A DNA stretch of 64,000 nucleotides from Psychroflexus longus (GCF_020164595.1 NZ_JAIQZE010000001.1:543893-607892); one strand, 5' to 3'. Shown: positions 45,833 to 56,137, counted from the first letter of the stretch. Made by a program: numbers and translations. Notes: generated by a model not told the origin, from the sequence alone.

Positions 45833-47308
45833 TTATTTTTTTTCTGAAAATGCTGAAATGGTTTTGTACTTATTTTTTTGATATAAGTTCTCGATAATTT
45901 TGAGAAAGTAAGATTTAAAAACTAAACCTAAAACCCCGCTTAAGGCCAATGCAATAATGCCTGCATTGAAATTGATAAACTTGTAGGGCAAGTAAAAAAT
46001 GATCATAGGACCTAAGATTTTAGGCAGACTGATGAGCAACTGCGTAGGGTTAAACCCCTGAGTGTTGCTAAAAGCTTTGGCTTTTTGGTTAAGTTCTATC
46101 GGAACTCTATTCAGAGCTCCACCATACAAAGTGATGAAGGAATTAAGTCCAATATTGAAAGAAGCTCCGGCCGCAATCATTGCGTAAATATCCCAGCCAA
46201 AATAAATGTAAGGCGTGCTTAATACAAAAGAAACGGCACAACCTATCACCATCAACAACCATTTGGATTCCAGGTATTTTTTATATGACACATTCTGGCT
46301 CATCATCAATTTGTAGTATTCACTATCCCAGGATGGTACTAGTTGGCCAAACGTGATAAGGAAACCACCTGAGACAAAAATGGCAGCAAAGGCTAGAAAA
46401 ACAGGCATATTCTTATAGGTATCTTGGGTAAAAAAGATAAGACCGTAAAAGAGAAATAAGAACGACATCAATAAGACCTGTTTGGGTCTCGCGTTCCTGG
46501 TAATCATTTTGACATCATTTTTCAAGAACGTTGCTAAAGTTCCAAAACGATTTAAAAATTCAAGATTATAATTTTTGAATTTCTCTTTTTTAGTCTGGAC
46601 TGCACCGTCCACATAAAAATTCTTTCTTAGCAACCTGTAATTCATTCTGAATAAGACAATCACCAAAGCTACAGGAAGTAGTGCAGTAAAACCGACCTCA
46701 TAAAATGAGTTGAAGAAAACTCCCGTATATGGGGTGATATCAAAAATGTTGAAATATTGTAATCCAATAAAAGAAGCTAGCAGTGCTATGACAACATAAA
46801 ATGCTGTGTTGTTTTTATTCAGAATGAAATTCAAAAAATTGATGGAAAAGCTTATGGCGAGTATACTTGCAAACCATAAGACAGCCATCAATGGATTATA
46901 GCCTTGAACCATCAAGACGATAGTCAAAGGAATAAAAAATAATAGCGGCAGAATATTGAAAAAAGAAAAAGAGGTCTTCAGCAGTAAGAACTGAATTACA
47001 GATTGGCGTTTTACGGGAAGTAACAACATGGGTTTGATATTCATCACTGGTAACTGTTGCATAAAATACCTAAGGGCCAGATCTCCCATTACCCAATAAA
47101 TCATATAATTATTGATAAGCATAAAAGGATCTTGATCGGGAATAGCTTTTTTAAAAATAAAAAAAACACCTATACCAGCCAGAATAGCTAACCCACCAAA
47201 ATAAAGTGCTCCTAAAATCATTAGGATTTTAATAGCTAGTCCTTTTTCAAAAAAAGATGAACGCCTAAATTGTTTCCACTCCAGGCTCAAGAATTGCTTA
47301 ATAGTCAT
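45833..47308 (-). CDS. DUF5687 family ABC-type permease
   Basis: 491 residues with about 11-12 hydrophobic helices and little soluble sequence. The Bacteroidota-specific DUF5687 family is always found with an ABC ATPase resembling the DrrA type, as here. It is the first gene of the two-gene unit. Substrate not deducible. Confidence 0.85.
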   Translation of the reverse strand: MTIKQFLSLEWKQFRRSSFFEKGLAIKILMILGALYFGGLAILAGIGVFFIFKKAIPDQDPFMLINNYMIYWVMGDLALRYFMQQLPVMNIKPMLLLPVKRQSVIQFLLLKTSFSFFNILPLLFFIPLTIVLMVQGYNPLMAVLWFASILAISFSINFLNFILNKNNTAFYVVIALLASFIGLQYFNIFDITPYTGVFFNSFYEVGFTALLPVALVIVLFRMNYRLLRKNFYVDGAVQTKKEKFKNYNLEFLNRFGTLATFLKNDVKMITRNARPKQVLLMSFLFLFYGLIFFTQDTYKNMPVFLAFAAIFVSGGFLITFGQLVPSWDSEYYKLMMSQNVSYKKYLESKWLLMVIGCAVSFVLSTPYIYFGWDIYAMIAAGASFNIGLNSFITLYGGALNRVPIELNQKAKAFSNTQGFNPTQLLISLPKILGPMIIFYLPYKFINFNAGIIALALSGVLGLVFKSYFLKIIENLYQKNKYKTISAFSEKK

Positions 47309-47432
47309 GTCACGAGATTTGATTGGTTAGTCTAAAGTCTATCTGTTTGTTACAAGACTTTGTTTCAAATTAAGCTCAAATTTTCATTTTTTTAAGAGAT
47401 AAATAAAGTTATTTTTATGAAAATTTTTAATA

Positions 47433-49043
47433 ATGAAACAAATTACAGCTATACTGTTATTGATTTTGGTCCAAAGCTTTGCTTTTTCACAAGAGGACTA
47501 TCCAGATTTAAAAGAGATTTCCAAAAGGCTTAAGGCTTTGGATAAAAGTTCCAATGTCGACTTGTCTACACTGACCAAAACTGAAGGTGGAAATGACATC
47601 CAGGTCCTTAAAATTGGAAAAGGAGATCTCAATAACAAACCTGCTATTGCCATACTTGGGGGTGCAGAAGGCTATCATGTATTGAGCGTTGAATTGGCTT
47701 TACAATTTGCAGAACGTATTTCTACTAATGAAGCAGCCCTGGAAAAGACTACTTTTTACGTCTTCCCAAATATGTCACCTGAAGCTTATGCACAATATCA
47801 TAACAAGCTGAAATACGAGCGCAGAGGAAATGCGTCCAGTCTTGACCATGACCGTGACGGCAGATTGAGCGAAGATCCTTACGAAGACCTCAATAAGGAT
47901 GGATTGATAACTCAAATAAGGATAGAAAGTCCCCTTGGGAGATATGTATCACACCCTGAGGACCCAAGGGTGATGATAGAAGTGGACACCACTTCTTCAA
48001 ATTCCAAACGCTATCAATTATTTTCTGAAGGGATCGATAATGATAAAGATGATAATTTCAACGAAGACCTAAATGAAGGTATTGCTTTCAATAAAAGTTT
48101 TACCTATAAATTTCCAGCTTTTGAACCACTTGCTGGAGATTTTGCGGTATCCCAAAAAGAAAGCAGAGCATTGCTGGATTACCTTTTTAAGCAGTGGAAT
48201 ATCTACGCCTTTGTCACTTTTGGCCCCGCCAATAATTTGTCATCACCACTTAAATATAATGTTTCGGAAGCCAAAAAAAGAATCGTAACCTCTCCTTTGG
48301 AAGGTGATGTAGCTATCAATAAAATGGTTTCAGAATTATATAATAAGGTTGTTTCTCAAAAACCATACATGCAGGACAATATGGGAACCGACGGCGACTT
48401 CTTTCAGTGGGCTTACTTTCACTTTGGAAGATTAAGCTATAGTACGCCAGGTTGGTGGGTTCCTGAAGCTAAAAAGGATTCTACAGCAACTTTAGATAAA
48501 AACATAAAAGACACCAGAGAATCAAATTTTCTAAAATGGGCTGAACAAGAAGGTCTTGAGAATGTTTTTGTAGATTGGGTAGAAATCAATCATCCCAATT
48601 TTGAAAACAAAACAGTTGAAGTTGGCGGCGTAAAACCCTTTATAATGAATAATCCAACGTTTTCAAAAGTGGATAGCATCGCGATAGAACACACCGATTT
48701 TATTCTACAACTGGCGCAACAACAACCAAATCTTGAGTTCCATAACTTGAAAGTGGAAAACTTAAAAGGAGGACTGAAAAGAATCACTGTTGACTTGCTG
48801 AATAATGCCAATTTACCCACTCATTCTGATCTTGGACAACGCTCCCGCTGGTTGCGAAAAATCAGAATTGATTTAAGCGCTTCCAAAAATAATATTCTGG
48901 CTGGAGACAAAATAGAACTCGTTACAAAGTTGGATGCTTTGGAAACCAAATCTTTATCCTGGATTGTGAAAGGAAACGGAAAATTAAATTTAAAAGCTGG
49001 TGCTCCACATACTGGCTTTGCTGAATTAAACATAAACTTATAA
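47433..49043 (+). CDS. M14-like protein, predicted pseudopeptidase
   Basis: 536 residues with a signal peptide (1-19). The fold follows the neighbouring M14 peptidase, but the active site is absent. Where the neighbour has H-S-N-E (108-111) this protein reads E-G-Y-H (79-82), so the HxxE ligand pair is inverted. The zinc His in S-Y-H-N is replaced (F-G-P at 263-265), and the catalytic Glu in T-N-E-L lies in a region reading S-T-P-G-W-W. Two Asp-rich calcium-site-like stretches are kept (138-148 and 202-212). It stands 3 nt before the active paralogue. Probably a non-catalytic partner or binding protein. Confidence 0.8.
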   Translation: MKQITAILLLILVQSFAFSQEDYPDLKEISKRLKALDKSSNVDLSTLTKTEGGNDIQVLKIGKGDLNNKPAIAILGGAEGYHVLSVELALQFAERISTNEAALEKTTFYVFPNMSPEAYAQYHNKLKYERRGNASSLDHDRDGRLSEDPYEDLNKDGLITQIRIESPLGRYVSHPEDPRVMIEVDTTSSNSKRYQLFSEGIDNDKDDNFNEDLNEGIAFNKSFTYKFPAFEPLAGDFAVSQKESRALLDYLFKQWNIYAFVTFGPANNLSSPLKYNVSEAKKRIVTSPLEGDVAINKMVSELYNKVVSQKPYMQDNMGTDGDFFQWAYFHFGRLSYSTPGWWVPEAKKDSTATLDKNIKDTRESNFLKWAEQEGLENVFVDWVEINHPNFENKTVEVGGVKPFIMNNPTFSKVDSIAIEHTDFILQLAQQQPNLEFHNLKVENLKGGLKRITVDLLNNANLPTHSDLGQRSRWLRKIRIDLSASKNNILAGDKIELVTKLDALETKSLSWIVKGNGKLNLKAGAPHTGFAELNINL

Positions 49044-49046
49044 GCC

Positions 49047-50780
49047 ATGAAAGCTATCAATTATACCTCACTGTTTTGTCTCGCTATTGTTTTGATGTTT
49101 GGCTCAGTTTCTCAAGCACAGGAAAAGTTCTTTAGAGCTATTGGTACTCCTCACGAACCCAAAGTAGAGGCTAGCTGGAATCGCTACAATACCTACGACG
49201 GCATTGTAGACCTGATGAAGAAAATCAATAAAGCTTACCCAAAACTCACTCGACTGGAAAGTATCGGAAAATCCTATGAAGACCGTGACATTTATATGTT
49301 AACTGTCTCAGATTTCAATACTGGAAATCCAGATGAAAAACCTGCGATGTACATCGACGGGAATATTCATTCCAATGAAATACAAGGGGCGGAGTTTTCG
49401 CTGTACACTGCCTGGTACCTCACAGAAATGTTTGATGATCTTGAGTTTATTACTGAATTATTGGAAGATAAAACCTTCTATATTGTCCCTACCATCAATC
49501 CCGATGCGAGAGATAATTATATGAAAGAGCCAAACACTCCACACTCTCCAAGGTCGGGAATGATTGTCCTAGATAATGATGGGGATGGAGAGAGCGGCGA
49601 AGATAGATTTGATGATCTTGATGGTAATAATCATATCACCTACATGATCAGAAAATCTCCAACAGGTCAATACATTAAAGACCCTCAAGATGATAGAAGA
49701 TTGATAAGAGTTGCTGATGAAGAACAAGGCGAATACGAAATGCTAGGTTACGAAGGCATCGATAACGACGGCGACGGCGAAGTTAACGAAGATGGTATTG
49801 GCTATTACGACCCCAACAGAGATTGGGGCTGGAAGTGGCAACCCGATTATGTGCAACGCGGCGCTTACAAATATCCTTTTAGTTTGCCAGAAAACAGAGC
49901 TGTGGCAGATTTTGTCATGAAACATCCCAATATTGCAGGAGCTCAAAGCTATCATAACTATGGTGGTATGATTTTACGTGGACCAGGCGCCGAAGAAGAT
50001 AAAGACACTTACAACAGAGAGGACGTTCGCATATACGATGCCATCGCTGAAAAAGGGGAAGAAATGATCCCTGGCTACAGATACCTCACCGTTTATAAAG
50101 ATTTATACTCTGTTTTTGGCGGTGAATTGGATTGGTTTTACGGTGGAAGAGGAATTTACACCTATACCAACGAACTGATGGTGTCTTATCTTTATTACCA
50201 TAAAAATGAGGGAAGAGGTAACCAAGAAGAAGAATTGAAAGTCGATAAATACTTGACTTTTGGTGACGCTTTTATAGATTGGAAAGAATACAAGCATCCA
50301 CAATATGGAACTATCGAAATCGGAGGATTCAAAAAGAACTTCGGTCGGGCTCACCCAGGATTCCTTTTGGAACAAGATGCCCATAGAAATATGGCTTTTA
50401 CTATTTATCATGGCTATCAAACTCCAAAACTGAGCATTATAGATGTCGAAGAAAAGTCTTTGGGCAGTGGTCTTAAAGAAATAACTGCAACCATTTACAA
50501 TGAACGATTAATGCCAACCCACAGCAGTCAGGATTTGAAGTTTAAGATTGAAAGACCCGACTTGGTTACTATTTCCAATGCTGATGTTGTTGCTGGAATG
50601 ATTGTAGAAGATGAAGATTTCAATAAAGTCAACGAACAAGTTCACCATCCAGAAACTCTTCGCGTACCCAACATTCCTGGAATGGAAACTGTAAAAGCAC
50701 GATGGATAGTTTCAGGTGCTGGAAATTATAATATTAACGTTGATTCTGCTAAAGGTGGTAAAGCTAGCTGGAGTAAATAA
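49047..50780 (+). CDS. Secreted M14 family zinc carboxypeptidase
   Basis: 577 residues with a signal peptide (1-24, ending SQAQ). Zinc ligands His108 and Glu111 (H-S-N-E), His303 (S-Y-H-N), the substrate-binding region N-P-D-A-R (151-155) and N-R-D (257-259), and catalytic Glu376 (T-N-E-L) are all present, so it should be active. Two Asp-rich loops (DNDGDG at 176-181 and 239-244) resemble calcium sites. It probably removes C-terminal residues from peptides outside the cytoplasm. It is cotranscribed with the degenerate paralogue upstream. Confidence 0.9.
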   Translation: MKAINYTSLFCLAIVLMFGSVSQAQEKFFRAIGTPHEPKVEASWNRYNTYDGIVDLMKKINKAYPKLTRLESIGKSYEDRDIYMLTVSDFNTGNPDEKPAMYIDGNIHSNEIQGAEFSLYTAWYLTEMFDDLEFITELLEDKTFYIVPTINPDARDNYMKEPNTPHSPRSGMIVLDNDGDGESGEDRFDDLDGNNHITYMIRKSPTGQYIKDPQDDRRLIRVADEEQGEYEMLGYEGIDNDGDGEVNEDGIGYYDPNRDWGWKWQPDYVQRGAYKYPFSLPENRAVADFVMKHPNIAGAQSYHNYGGMILRGPGAEEDKDTYNREDVRIYDAIAEKGEEMIPGYRYLTVYKDLYSVFGGELDWFYGGRGIYTYTNELMVSYLYYHKNEGRGNQEEELKVDKYLTFGDAFIDWKEYKHPQYGTIEIGGFKKNFGRAHPGFLLEQDAHRNMAFTIYHGYQTPKLSIIDVEEKSLGSGLKEITATIYNERLMPTHSSQDLKFKIERPDLVTISNADVVAGMIVEDEDFNKVNEQVHHPETLRVPNIPGMETVKARWIVSGAGNYNINVDSAKGGKASWSK

Positions 50781-50849
50781 TGCTAATCAAAACTTAAGTC
50801 AAAGAGTCAGTTCTGTCTGTTTTAGTACATTTAAATAAAAACTAGATTT

Positions 50850-51383
50850 ATGGCAATTCAAAGGCCCTTCAACCTCACTAAGTGGATTAAAGAAAATAGA
50901 GATTTACTGAAGCCACCCGTTGGCAATAAAAACCTGTATAAAAATGCGGGAGATTATATCGTCATGATTGTTGGCGGGCCCAACGCACGTAAAGATTACC
51001 ATTACAACGAAACTGAAGAGTTATTTTATCAGCTCGAAGGTGAAATTGAAGTTCATATCCAGGAAGATGGTGAGAAAAAAACCATATCCTTAGGGCCTGG
51101 AGATATGTATTTGCACCCCGCTAAAGTTCCACATTCACCGGTTAGAAAAGAAAATTCTATCGGTTTGGTAATAGAACGCAAACGAAGCCATTTAGATGTA
51201 AAAGACGGTTTACTTTGGTTTTGCGACAATTGTAACCATAAACTTCATGACGTCTATTTCCCATTGAATGATATTGAAAAAGATTTTCTAAGTCATTTCA
51301 AAACCTTTTATAAGAGCGAAGAATTAAGAACTTGTGATAAGTGTGGAGAAGTCATGCCTGTAGATGAACGCTTTACTGCTTAA
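50850..51383 (+). CDS. nbaC: 3-hydroxyanthranilate 3,4-dioxygenase
   Basis: 177 residues. Iron ligands His51, Glu57 and His95, and the second metal site Cys125/Cys128/Cys162/Cys165, match the bacterial enzyme at the same positions. It opens the ring of 3-hydroxyanthranilate in the kynurenine pathway; the product either cyclises to quinolinate for NAD or goes on to degradation. Followed by an ALDH7-type gene 54 nt later. No other kynurenine gene is in the window. Confidence 0.95.
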   Translation: MAIQRPFNLTKWIKENRDLLKPPVGNKNLYKNAGDYIVMIVGGPNARKDYHYNETEELFYQLEGEIEVHIQEDGEKKTISLGPGDMYLHPAKVPHSPVRKENSIGLVIERKRSHLDVKDGLLWFCDNCNHKLHDVYFPLNDIEKDFLSHFKTFYKSEELRTCDKCGEVMPVDERFTA

Positions 51384-51437
51384 TTTTATTACTAGTCTAA
51401 TTTTCATAAATTCGAAACAAATTAAAATTTTAATTAA

Positions 51438-52991
51438 ATGAGTGATATTTCTAAAGAATTCGGAATCGATGATGCTTTAAAACAACTCGATATCCAAAAA
51501 AATAATAAAGGAACTTCTGTAGGTGAAAGCTTTTTTGCCAGTGGAGAAATCATAGAATCTTATTCTCCAGTTGATGGAGCCTTGATTGGAAAAGTACAGG
51601 CAACTACAAAAGAAGATTATGAAAAAGTAGCTGAAACTGCTCACAAAAGTTTCAAAGAATGGAGAACCTGGCCCGCCCCGGCAAGAGGTGAAGTTGTTCG
51701 TCAATTTAACGATGAATTGCGTAGACTTAAGGCTCCGCTTGGGAAATTAGTTTCTTATGAAATGGGAAAATCCTACCAAGAAGGTTTAGGAGAAGTTCAG
51801 GAAATGATTGATATCTGTGATTTTGCCGTTGGACTATCCAGGCAATTACATGGCTTAACCATGCATTCTGAACGCCCTGGACACCGCATGTATGAGCAAT
51901 GGCATCCATTGGGAGTGGTAGGGATTATTTCAGCTTTCAATTTTCCTGTAGCCGTTTGGTCCTGGAATACAGCCTTAGCCTGGGTGTGTGGCGATGCCTG
52001 CATCTGGAAAGGTTCAGAAAAAACACCTTTGACTTCTGTAGCCTGCCAGAAAATAGCAGCTAGAGTTTTTGCAGAAAACAAGGTTCCTGAAGGTATTTCT
52101 TCTTTAATTACTGGTGATTATAAAGTTGGGGAATACATGACACAGGACAAACGATTACCGTTGATTTCTGCTACAGGCTCAATTAGAATGGGTAGAATTG
52201 TAGCTCAGGAAGTCGCTAAAAGACTTGGCAAATCTTTATTGGAACTTGGTGGAAACAATGCCATCATCGTGACTCCAGATGCCGATATCAAAAATACAGT
52301 GATCGGAGCTGTTTTTGGGGCAGTAGGAACTTGCGGACAGCGTTGTACCTCAACAAGGCGAATCATTATCCACGATTCTATTTACGATAAAGTTAAAAAT
52401 GCCATTGTGGACGCCTACAAACAAATCAAAATTGGAAATCCACTGGATGAAAACAATCATGTAGGACCGCTTATCGATAAAGATGCTGTTAAAAATTACC
52501 TGCATGCTCTGGAAGAAGTCAAAAAAGAAGGTGGAAATATTTTAGTAGAAGGCGGAGTTCTTGAAGGTGAAGGCTATGAAAGCGGTTGTTATGTAAAACC
52601 TGCTATAGCTGAAGCAGAAAATCACTTTGAAATTGTTCAACATGAAACTTTTGCACCTGTCCTTTATTTGATGAAATACTCTGGGGAAGTGAATAACGCT
52701 ATAGAACTTCAGAATGGAGTGGTGCAGGGATTATCTTCAGCAATCATGACCAACAACCTGAGAGAAGCTGAAATGTTTTTATCTGTTGAAGGTTCTGACT
52801 GCGGAATTGCGAATGTCAATATCGGAACCTCCGGAGCAGAAATTGGCGGTGCCTTTGGTGGTGAAAAAGACACTGGCGGAGGTAGAGAGTCTGGATCTGA
52901 TGCCTGGAAAGTTTACATGAGAAGACAAACCAATACTATCAATTACACCAAAGATCTTCCTCTTGCTCAAGGCATAAAATTTGACTTGTAA
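51438..52991 (+). CDS. ALDH7-family aldehyde dehydrogenase
   Basis: 517 residues. General base Glu269 (L-E-L-G-G) and catalytic Cys303 (G-Q-R-C-T-S-T) are in place, and the C-terminal G-G-E-K-D-T-G-G-G-R-E-S-G-S-D pattern is diagnostic of the antiquitin group, which oxidises alpha-aminoadipate semialdehyde (piperideine-6-carboxylate) in lysine breakdown. Cotranscription with the 3-hydroxyanthranilate dioxygenase raises the alternative that it acts on an aminomuconate-type semialdehyde. Followed by a strong terminator. Confidence 0.9.
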   Translation: MSDISKEFGIDDALKQLDIQKNNKGTSVGESFFASGEIIESYSPVDGALIGKVQATTKEDYEKVAETAHKSFKEWRTWPAPARGEVVRQFNDELRRLKAPLGKLVSYEMGKSYQEGLGEVQEMIDICDFAVGLSRQLHGLTMHSERPGHRMYEQWHPLGVVGIISAFNFPVAVWSWNTALAWVCGDACIWKGSEKTPLTSVACQKIAARVFAENKVPEGISSLITGDYKVGEYMTQDKRLPLISATGSIRMGRIVAQEVAKRLGKSLLELGGNNAIIVTPDADIKNTVIGAVFGAVGTCGQRCTSTRRIIIHDSIYDKVKNAIVDAYKQIKIGNPLDENNHVGPLIDKDAVKNYLHALEEVKKEGGNILVEGGVLEGEGYESGCYVKPAIAEAENHFEIVQHETFAPVLYLMKYSGEVNNAIELQNGVVQGLSSAIMTNNLREAEMFLSVEGSDCGIANVNIGTSGAEIGGAFGGEKDTGGGRESGSDAWKVYMRRQTNTINYTKDLPLAQGIKFDL

Positions 52992-53002
52992 AGATTTGAA
53001 TT

Positions 53003-53034
53003 AAAATCAGGCCAATTCCCATTGGCCTGATTTT
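53003..53034 (+). terminator. Intrinsic terminator after the ALDH7 gene
   Basis: 14-bp perfect stem (53003-53016 with 53021-53034), 4-nt loop, T-run after it; 11 nt past the stop codon. Confidence 0.93.
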
Positions 53035-53205
53035 TTGTTTAGCCTTAAATATATTTAGCTAAACAAAATAATTTACTGCTAGATATCTGTTAATTAAATG
53101 TTGCAGTGATTTTTGCGAGCAAGAAAAAAAACCGCTTAATTTGCAAACTTGCACACGTTTATTTTGACAGATATAAAGTCAGATAGGCAAAGAAATTTTT
53201 AATTC

Positions 53206-54201
53206 ATGAGTGATGTAAAAGCAGCTATCACTGCCGTAGGCGGATATGTTCCAGAGTATGTTCTCACCAATAATATATTGGAAAGCATGGTGGATACTAA
53301 TGACGAGTGGATCACTGCTAGAACTGGCATTAAGGAGAGACGCATTTTGAAGGAACCTCATCGAGGTTCTTCATATTTAGGGATAAAAGCCTGTGAAGAT
53401 CTATTCAAAAAAACGTCAACAAGACCAGAGGATTTAGATTTGGTGATTTTCGCAACTGCAACTCCAGACATGCCTGTTGCTTCATCCGCAGCTTACTTGG
53501 CTACAGAAATCGGGGCAGTCAACGCGTTTTCATTCGACTTGCAATCGGCCTGTTCTAGCTTTTTATACGGTATGTCTTTGGCATCTTCTTATATTGAATC
53601 AAAAAAATATAAGCATATACTGCTCGTTGGGGCAGATAAGATGTCATCAATAATAGATTATACAGATAGAAGCACCTGCATCATTTTTGGAGATGGTGGT
53701 GGTGCTGTTTTATTTTCACCAAATAGTGAAGGACTAGGCTTACAAGATGAGATTTTGAAAACTGATGGAACCGGACGTCAATTTTTGAAAATTGAAGCTG
53801 GAGGCTCACAGTTACCTGCTTCAGAGGAGACTGTAAAAAATAAACAGCATTTTGTGTTTCAAGATGGTAAAACTGTGTTTAAGTTTGCAGTATCTAATAT
53901 GGCAGACGTAAGCGAAAAAATAATGCAAAAGAATAGTCTCACGGGAGAAGATGTGAATTGGTTGGTTGCTCATCAAGCCAACAAAAGGATTATTGATGCG
54001 ACTTACAAACGTATGAATCTAGATTCAAAAAAAGTATTGATGAATATACAGCGTTACGGAAATACAACTTCCGCAACTTTACCATTATTATTAAGCGATT
54101 ACGAGAAACAATTAAAAAAGGGAGATAATGTTATATTTGCAGCATTTGGTGGTGGCTTCTCTTGGGGCTCCATCTATTTAAAGTGGGCATATAATTCTTG
54201 A
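53206..54201 (+). CDS. fabH: Beta-ketoacyl-ACP synthase III
   Basis: 331 residues. The catalytic triad is visible: Cys116 in S-A-C-S-S, His256 in A-H-Q-A-N and Asn286 in Y-G-N-T-T. FabH condenses an acyl-CoA primer with malonyl-ACP to start fatty acid synthesis; in this phylum it often uses branched primers. Located 19 nt before accB, in an acetyl-CoA carboxylase operon. The usual upstream rpmF is not present in the 171-nt gap before it. Confidence 0.96.
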   Translation: MSDVKAAITAVGGYVPEYVLTNNILESMVDTNDEWITARTGIKERRILKEPHRGSSYLGIKACEDLFKKTSTRPEDLDLVIFATATPDMPVASSAAYLATEIGAVNAFSFDLQSACSSFLYGMSLASSYIESKKYKHILLVGADKMSSIIDYTDRSTCIIFGDGGGAVLFSPNSEGLGLQDEILKTDGTGRQFLKIEAGGSQLPASEETVKNKQHFVFQDGKTVFKFAVSNMADVSEKIMQKNSLTGEDVNWLVAHQANKRIIDATYKRMNLDSKKVLMNIQRYGNTTSATLPLLLSDYEKQLKKGDNVIFAAFGGGFSWGSIYLKWAYNS

Positions 54202-54220
54202 ACCCGAAAAACTTAAAACT

Positions 54221-54715
54221 ATGGATTTAAAGGAAATTCAAAACTTAATTAAATTTGTTGCTAAATCTGGAGCAAGCGAAGTCAAGCTTGAAATGGATGA
54301 CGTTAAAATCACTATCAAAACTGGAAGTGAAGACGATGGCAGAACATATGTACAACAATTACCTATGAATATGCCTCAACAACAAATGCAACAAGCTCCT
54401 GTTCAAAATCAGCAACAGGCACAAGCTCCAGCAACTGAGGAAAGTTCTTCGCCAAAGGCAAATGATGATGATAAATACGTCACTATAAAATCGCCTATTA
54501 TTGGAACTTTCTACAGAAAACCTTCTCCAGATAAGCCAACATTCGTTGAAGTAGGTAGCGAGGTGAAAGAAGGTGATGTACTTTGCACAATTGAAGCAAT
54601 GAAGCTTTTCAATGAAATTGAAAGTGAAATTTCAGGAAAAATAGTAAAAGTATTAGTTGACGATTCATCTCCTGTTGAATTTGATCAGCCACTATTTTTG
54701 GTTGATCCTTCATAA
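54221..54715 (+). CDS. accB: Acetyl-CoA carboxylase biotin carboxyl carrier protein
   Basis: 164 residues. An N-terminal dimer-type segment, a flexible Gln/Ala/Pro-rich linker (about 45-75) and the C-terminal biotinyl domain with the modified Lys128 in E-A-M-K. It carries carboxyl groups between AccC and the transferase (AccA/AccD, not here). Cotranscribed with fabH and accC. Confidence 0.96.
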   Translation: MDLKEIQNLIKFVAKSGASEVKLEMDDVKITIKTGSEDDGRTYVQQLPMNMPQQQMQQAPVQNQQQAQAPATEESSSPKANDDDKYVTIKSPIIGTFYRKPSPDKPTFVEVGSEVKEGDVLCTIEAMKLFNEIESEISGKIVKVLVDDSSPVEFDQPLFLVDPS

Positions 54716-54761
54716 GGAAACTAATTGTTTTAGATTTTTTCTTTAACCAAAACAAACGTTC

Positions 54762-56120
54762 ATGTTTAAAAAAATTCTAATCGCCAACCGTGGAGAAATT
54801 GCCCTGCGAATCATTCGTACTTGCAAGGAAATGGGCATTAAGACGGTTGCCGTATATTCTACAGCAGATAAAGAAAGCTTACACGTAAGATTTGCGGATG
54901 AAGCAGTTTGCATAGGACCTCCACAAAGTAGTGAGTCTTACTTGAAGATTCCAAATATTATTTCAGCAGCAGAAATTACCAACGCGGATGCTATTCATCC
55001 AGGTTATGGTTTTTTATCTGAAAATGCCAACTTTTCAAAAATCTGCCAGGAACATGATATCAAATTCATTGGCGCTAGTCCGGAAATGATTGATAAAATG
55101 GGTGATAAGGCAAGCGCCAAAGCTACCATGAAGGCTGCTGGAGTTCCCTGTGTTCCAGGCTCTGAAGGTATACTGAAAGACTTTGAGGATTGCAAAAAGG
55201 TCGCTAAAGAAATAGGTTATCCCGTTATGCTAAAGGCAACAGCTGGAGGCGGAGGTAAAGGCATGCGTGCAGTAAAAACTGAAAAGCAACTTGAGCACGC
55301 CTGGGAATCTGCAAGACAGGAAGCTAAAGCTGGTTTTGGTAACGATGACATGTATATGGAGAAACTCATCGAAGAACCTCGCCATATCGAAATACAAATT
55401 GTTGGTGACCAAACAGGAAAAGCTTGTCACTTATCTGAACGTGATTGCTCGGTTCAAAGAAGACATCAAAAACTTACTGAAGAAGTTCCTTCACCGTTTA
55501 TGACCGATGAACTTCGAGAAAGAATGGGTAATGCAGCAGTAAAAGCTGCAGAATATATCAAGTACGAAGGAGCCGGAACTATAGAATTTCTAGTCGATAA
55601 ACACAGGGATTTCTATTTTATGGAAATGAATACGCGTATTCAGGTTGAGCATCCTATTACAGATATGGTTGTGGATCATGACTTGATAAGAGAACAAATT
55701 CTGGTTGCAGCAGGTGTTCCAATCTCTGGCAAGAACTATTATCCAAAATTACATTCTATTGAATGTCGTATTAATGCAGAAGATCCTTTTAATAACTTCA
55801 GACCTTCTCCTGGTAAAATAGAAACTTTACACCTACCAGGCGGTCACGGCATTCGAGTTGATACTCACGTTTACAGTGGATATACTATTCCTCCGAATTA
55901 TGATTCCATGATTGCTAAATTGATTGCTACTGCTCAGACGAGAGAAGAAGCCATCAACAAAATGAGAAGAGCATTAAGTGAATTTGTCATTGAAGGCATT
56001 AAAACTACAATCCCATTTCACATTCAACTTATGGAACATCCAGATTATGTGGAAGGTAATTACACTACAAAATTCATGGAAGATTTCGTCTTAAAAGAAG
56101 TTGACGAAGATGATGAGTAG
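54762..56120 (+). CDS. accC: Biotin carboxylase subunit of acetyl-CoA carboxylase
   Basis: 452 residues. Begins with the classic [15 protein letters not shown], an ATP-grasp domain with the Gly-rich G-G-G-G-K-G-M-R loop near 163-170, and [10 protein letters not shown] at about 288-297. It carboxylates biotin on AccB using ATP and bicarbonate. A bidirectional terminator follows directly. Confidence 0.97.
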   Translation: MFKKILIANRGEIALRIIRTCKEMGIKTVAVYSTADKESLHVRFADEAVCIGPPQSSESYLKIPNIISAAEITNADAIHPGYGFLSENANFSKICQEHDIKFIGASPEMIDKMGDKASAKATMKAAGVPCVPGSEGILKDFEDCKKVAKEIGYPVMLKATAGGGGKGMRAVKTEKQLEHAWESARQEAKAGFGNDDMYMEKLIEEPRHIEIQIVGDQTGKACHLSERDCSVQRRHQKLTEEVPSPFMTDELRERMGNAAVKAAEYIKYEGAGTIEFLVDKHRDFYFMEMNTRIQVEHPITDMVVDHDLIREQILVAAGVPISGKNYYPKLHSIECRINAEDPFNNFRPSPGKIETLHLPGGHGIRVDTHVYSGYTIPPNYDSMIAKLIATAQTREEAINKMRRALSEFVIEGIKTTIPFHIQLMEHPDYVEGNYTTKFMEDFVLKEVDEDDE

Positions 56121-56137
56121 ATAACTAAGAAAAATTT

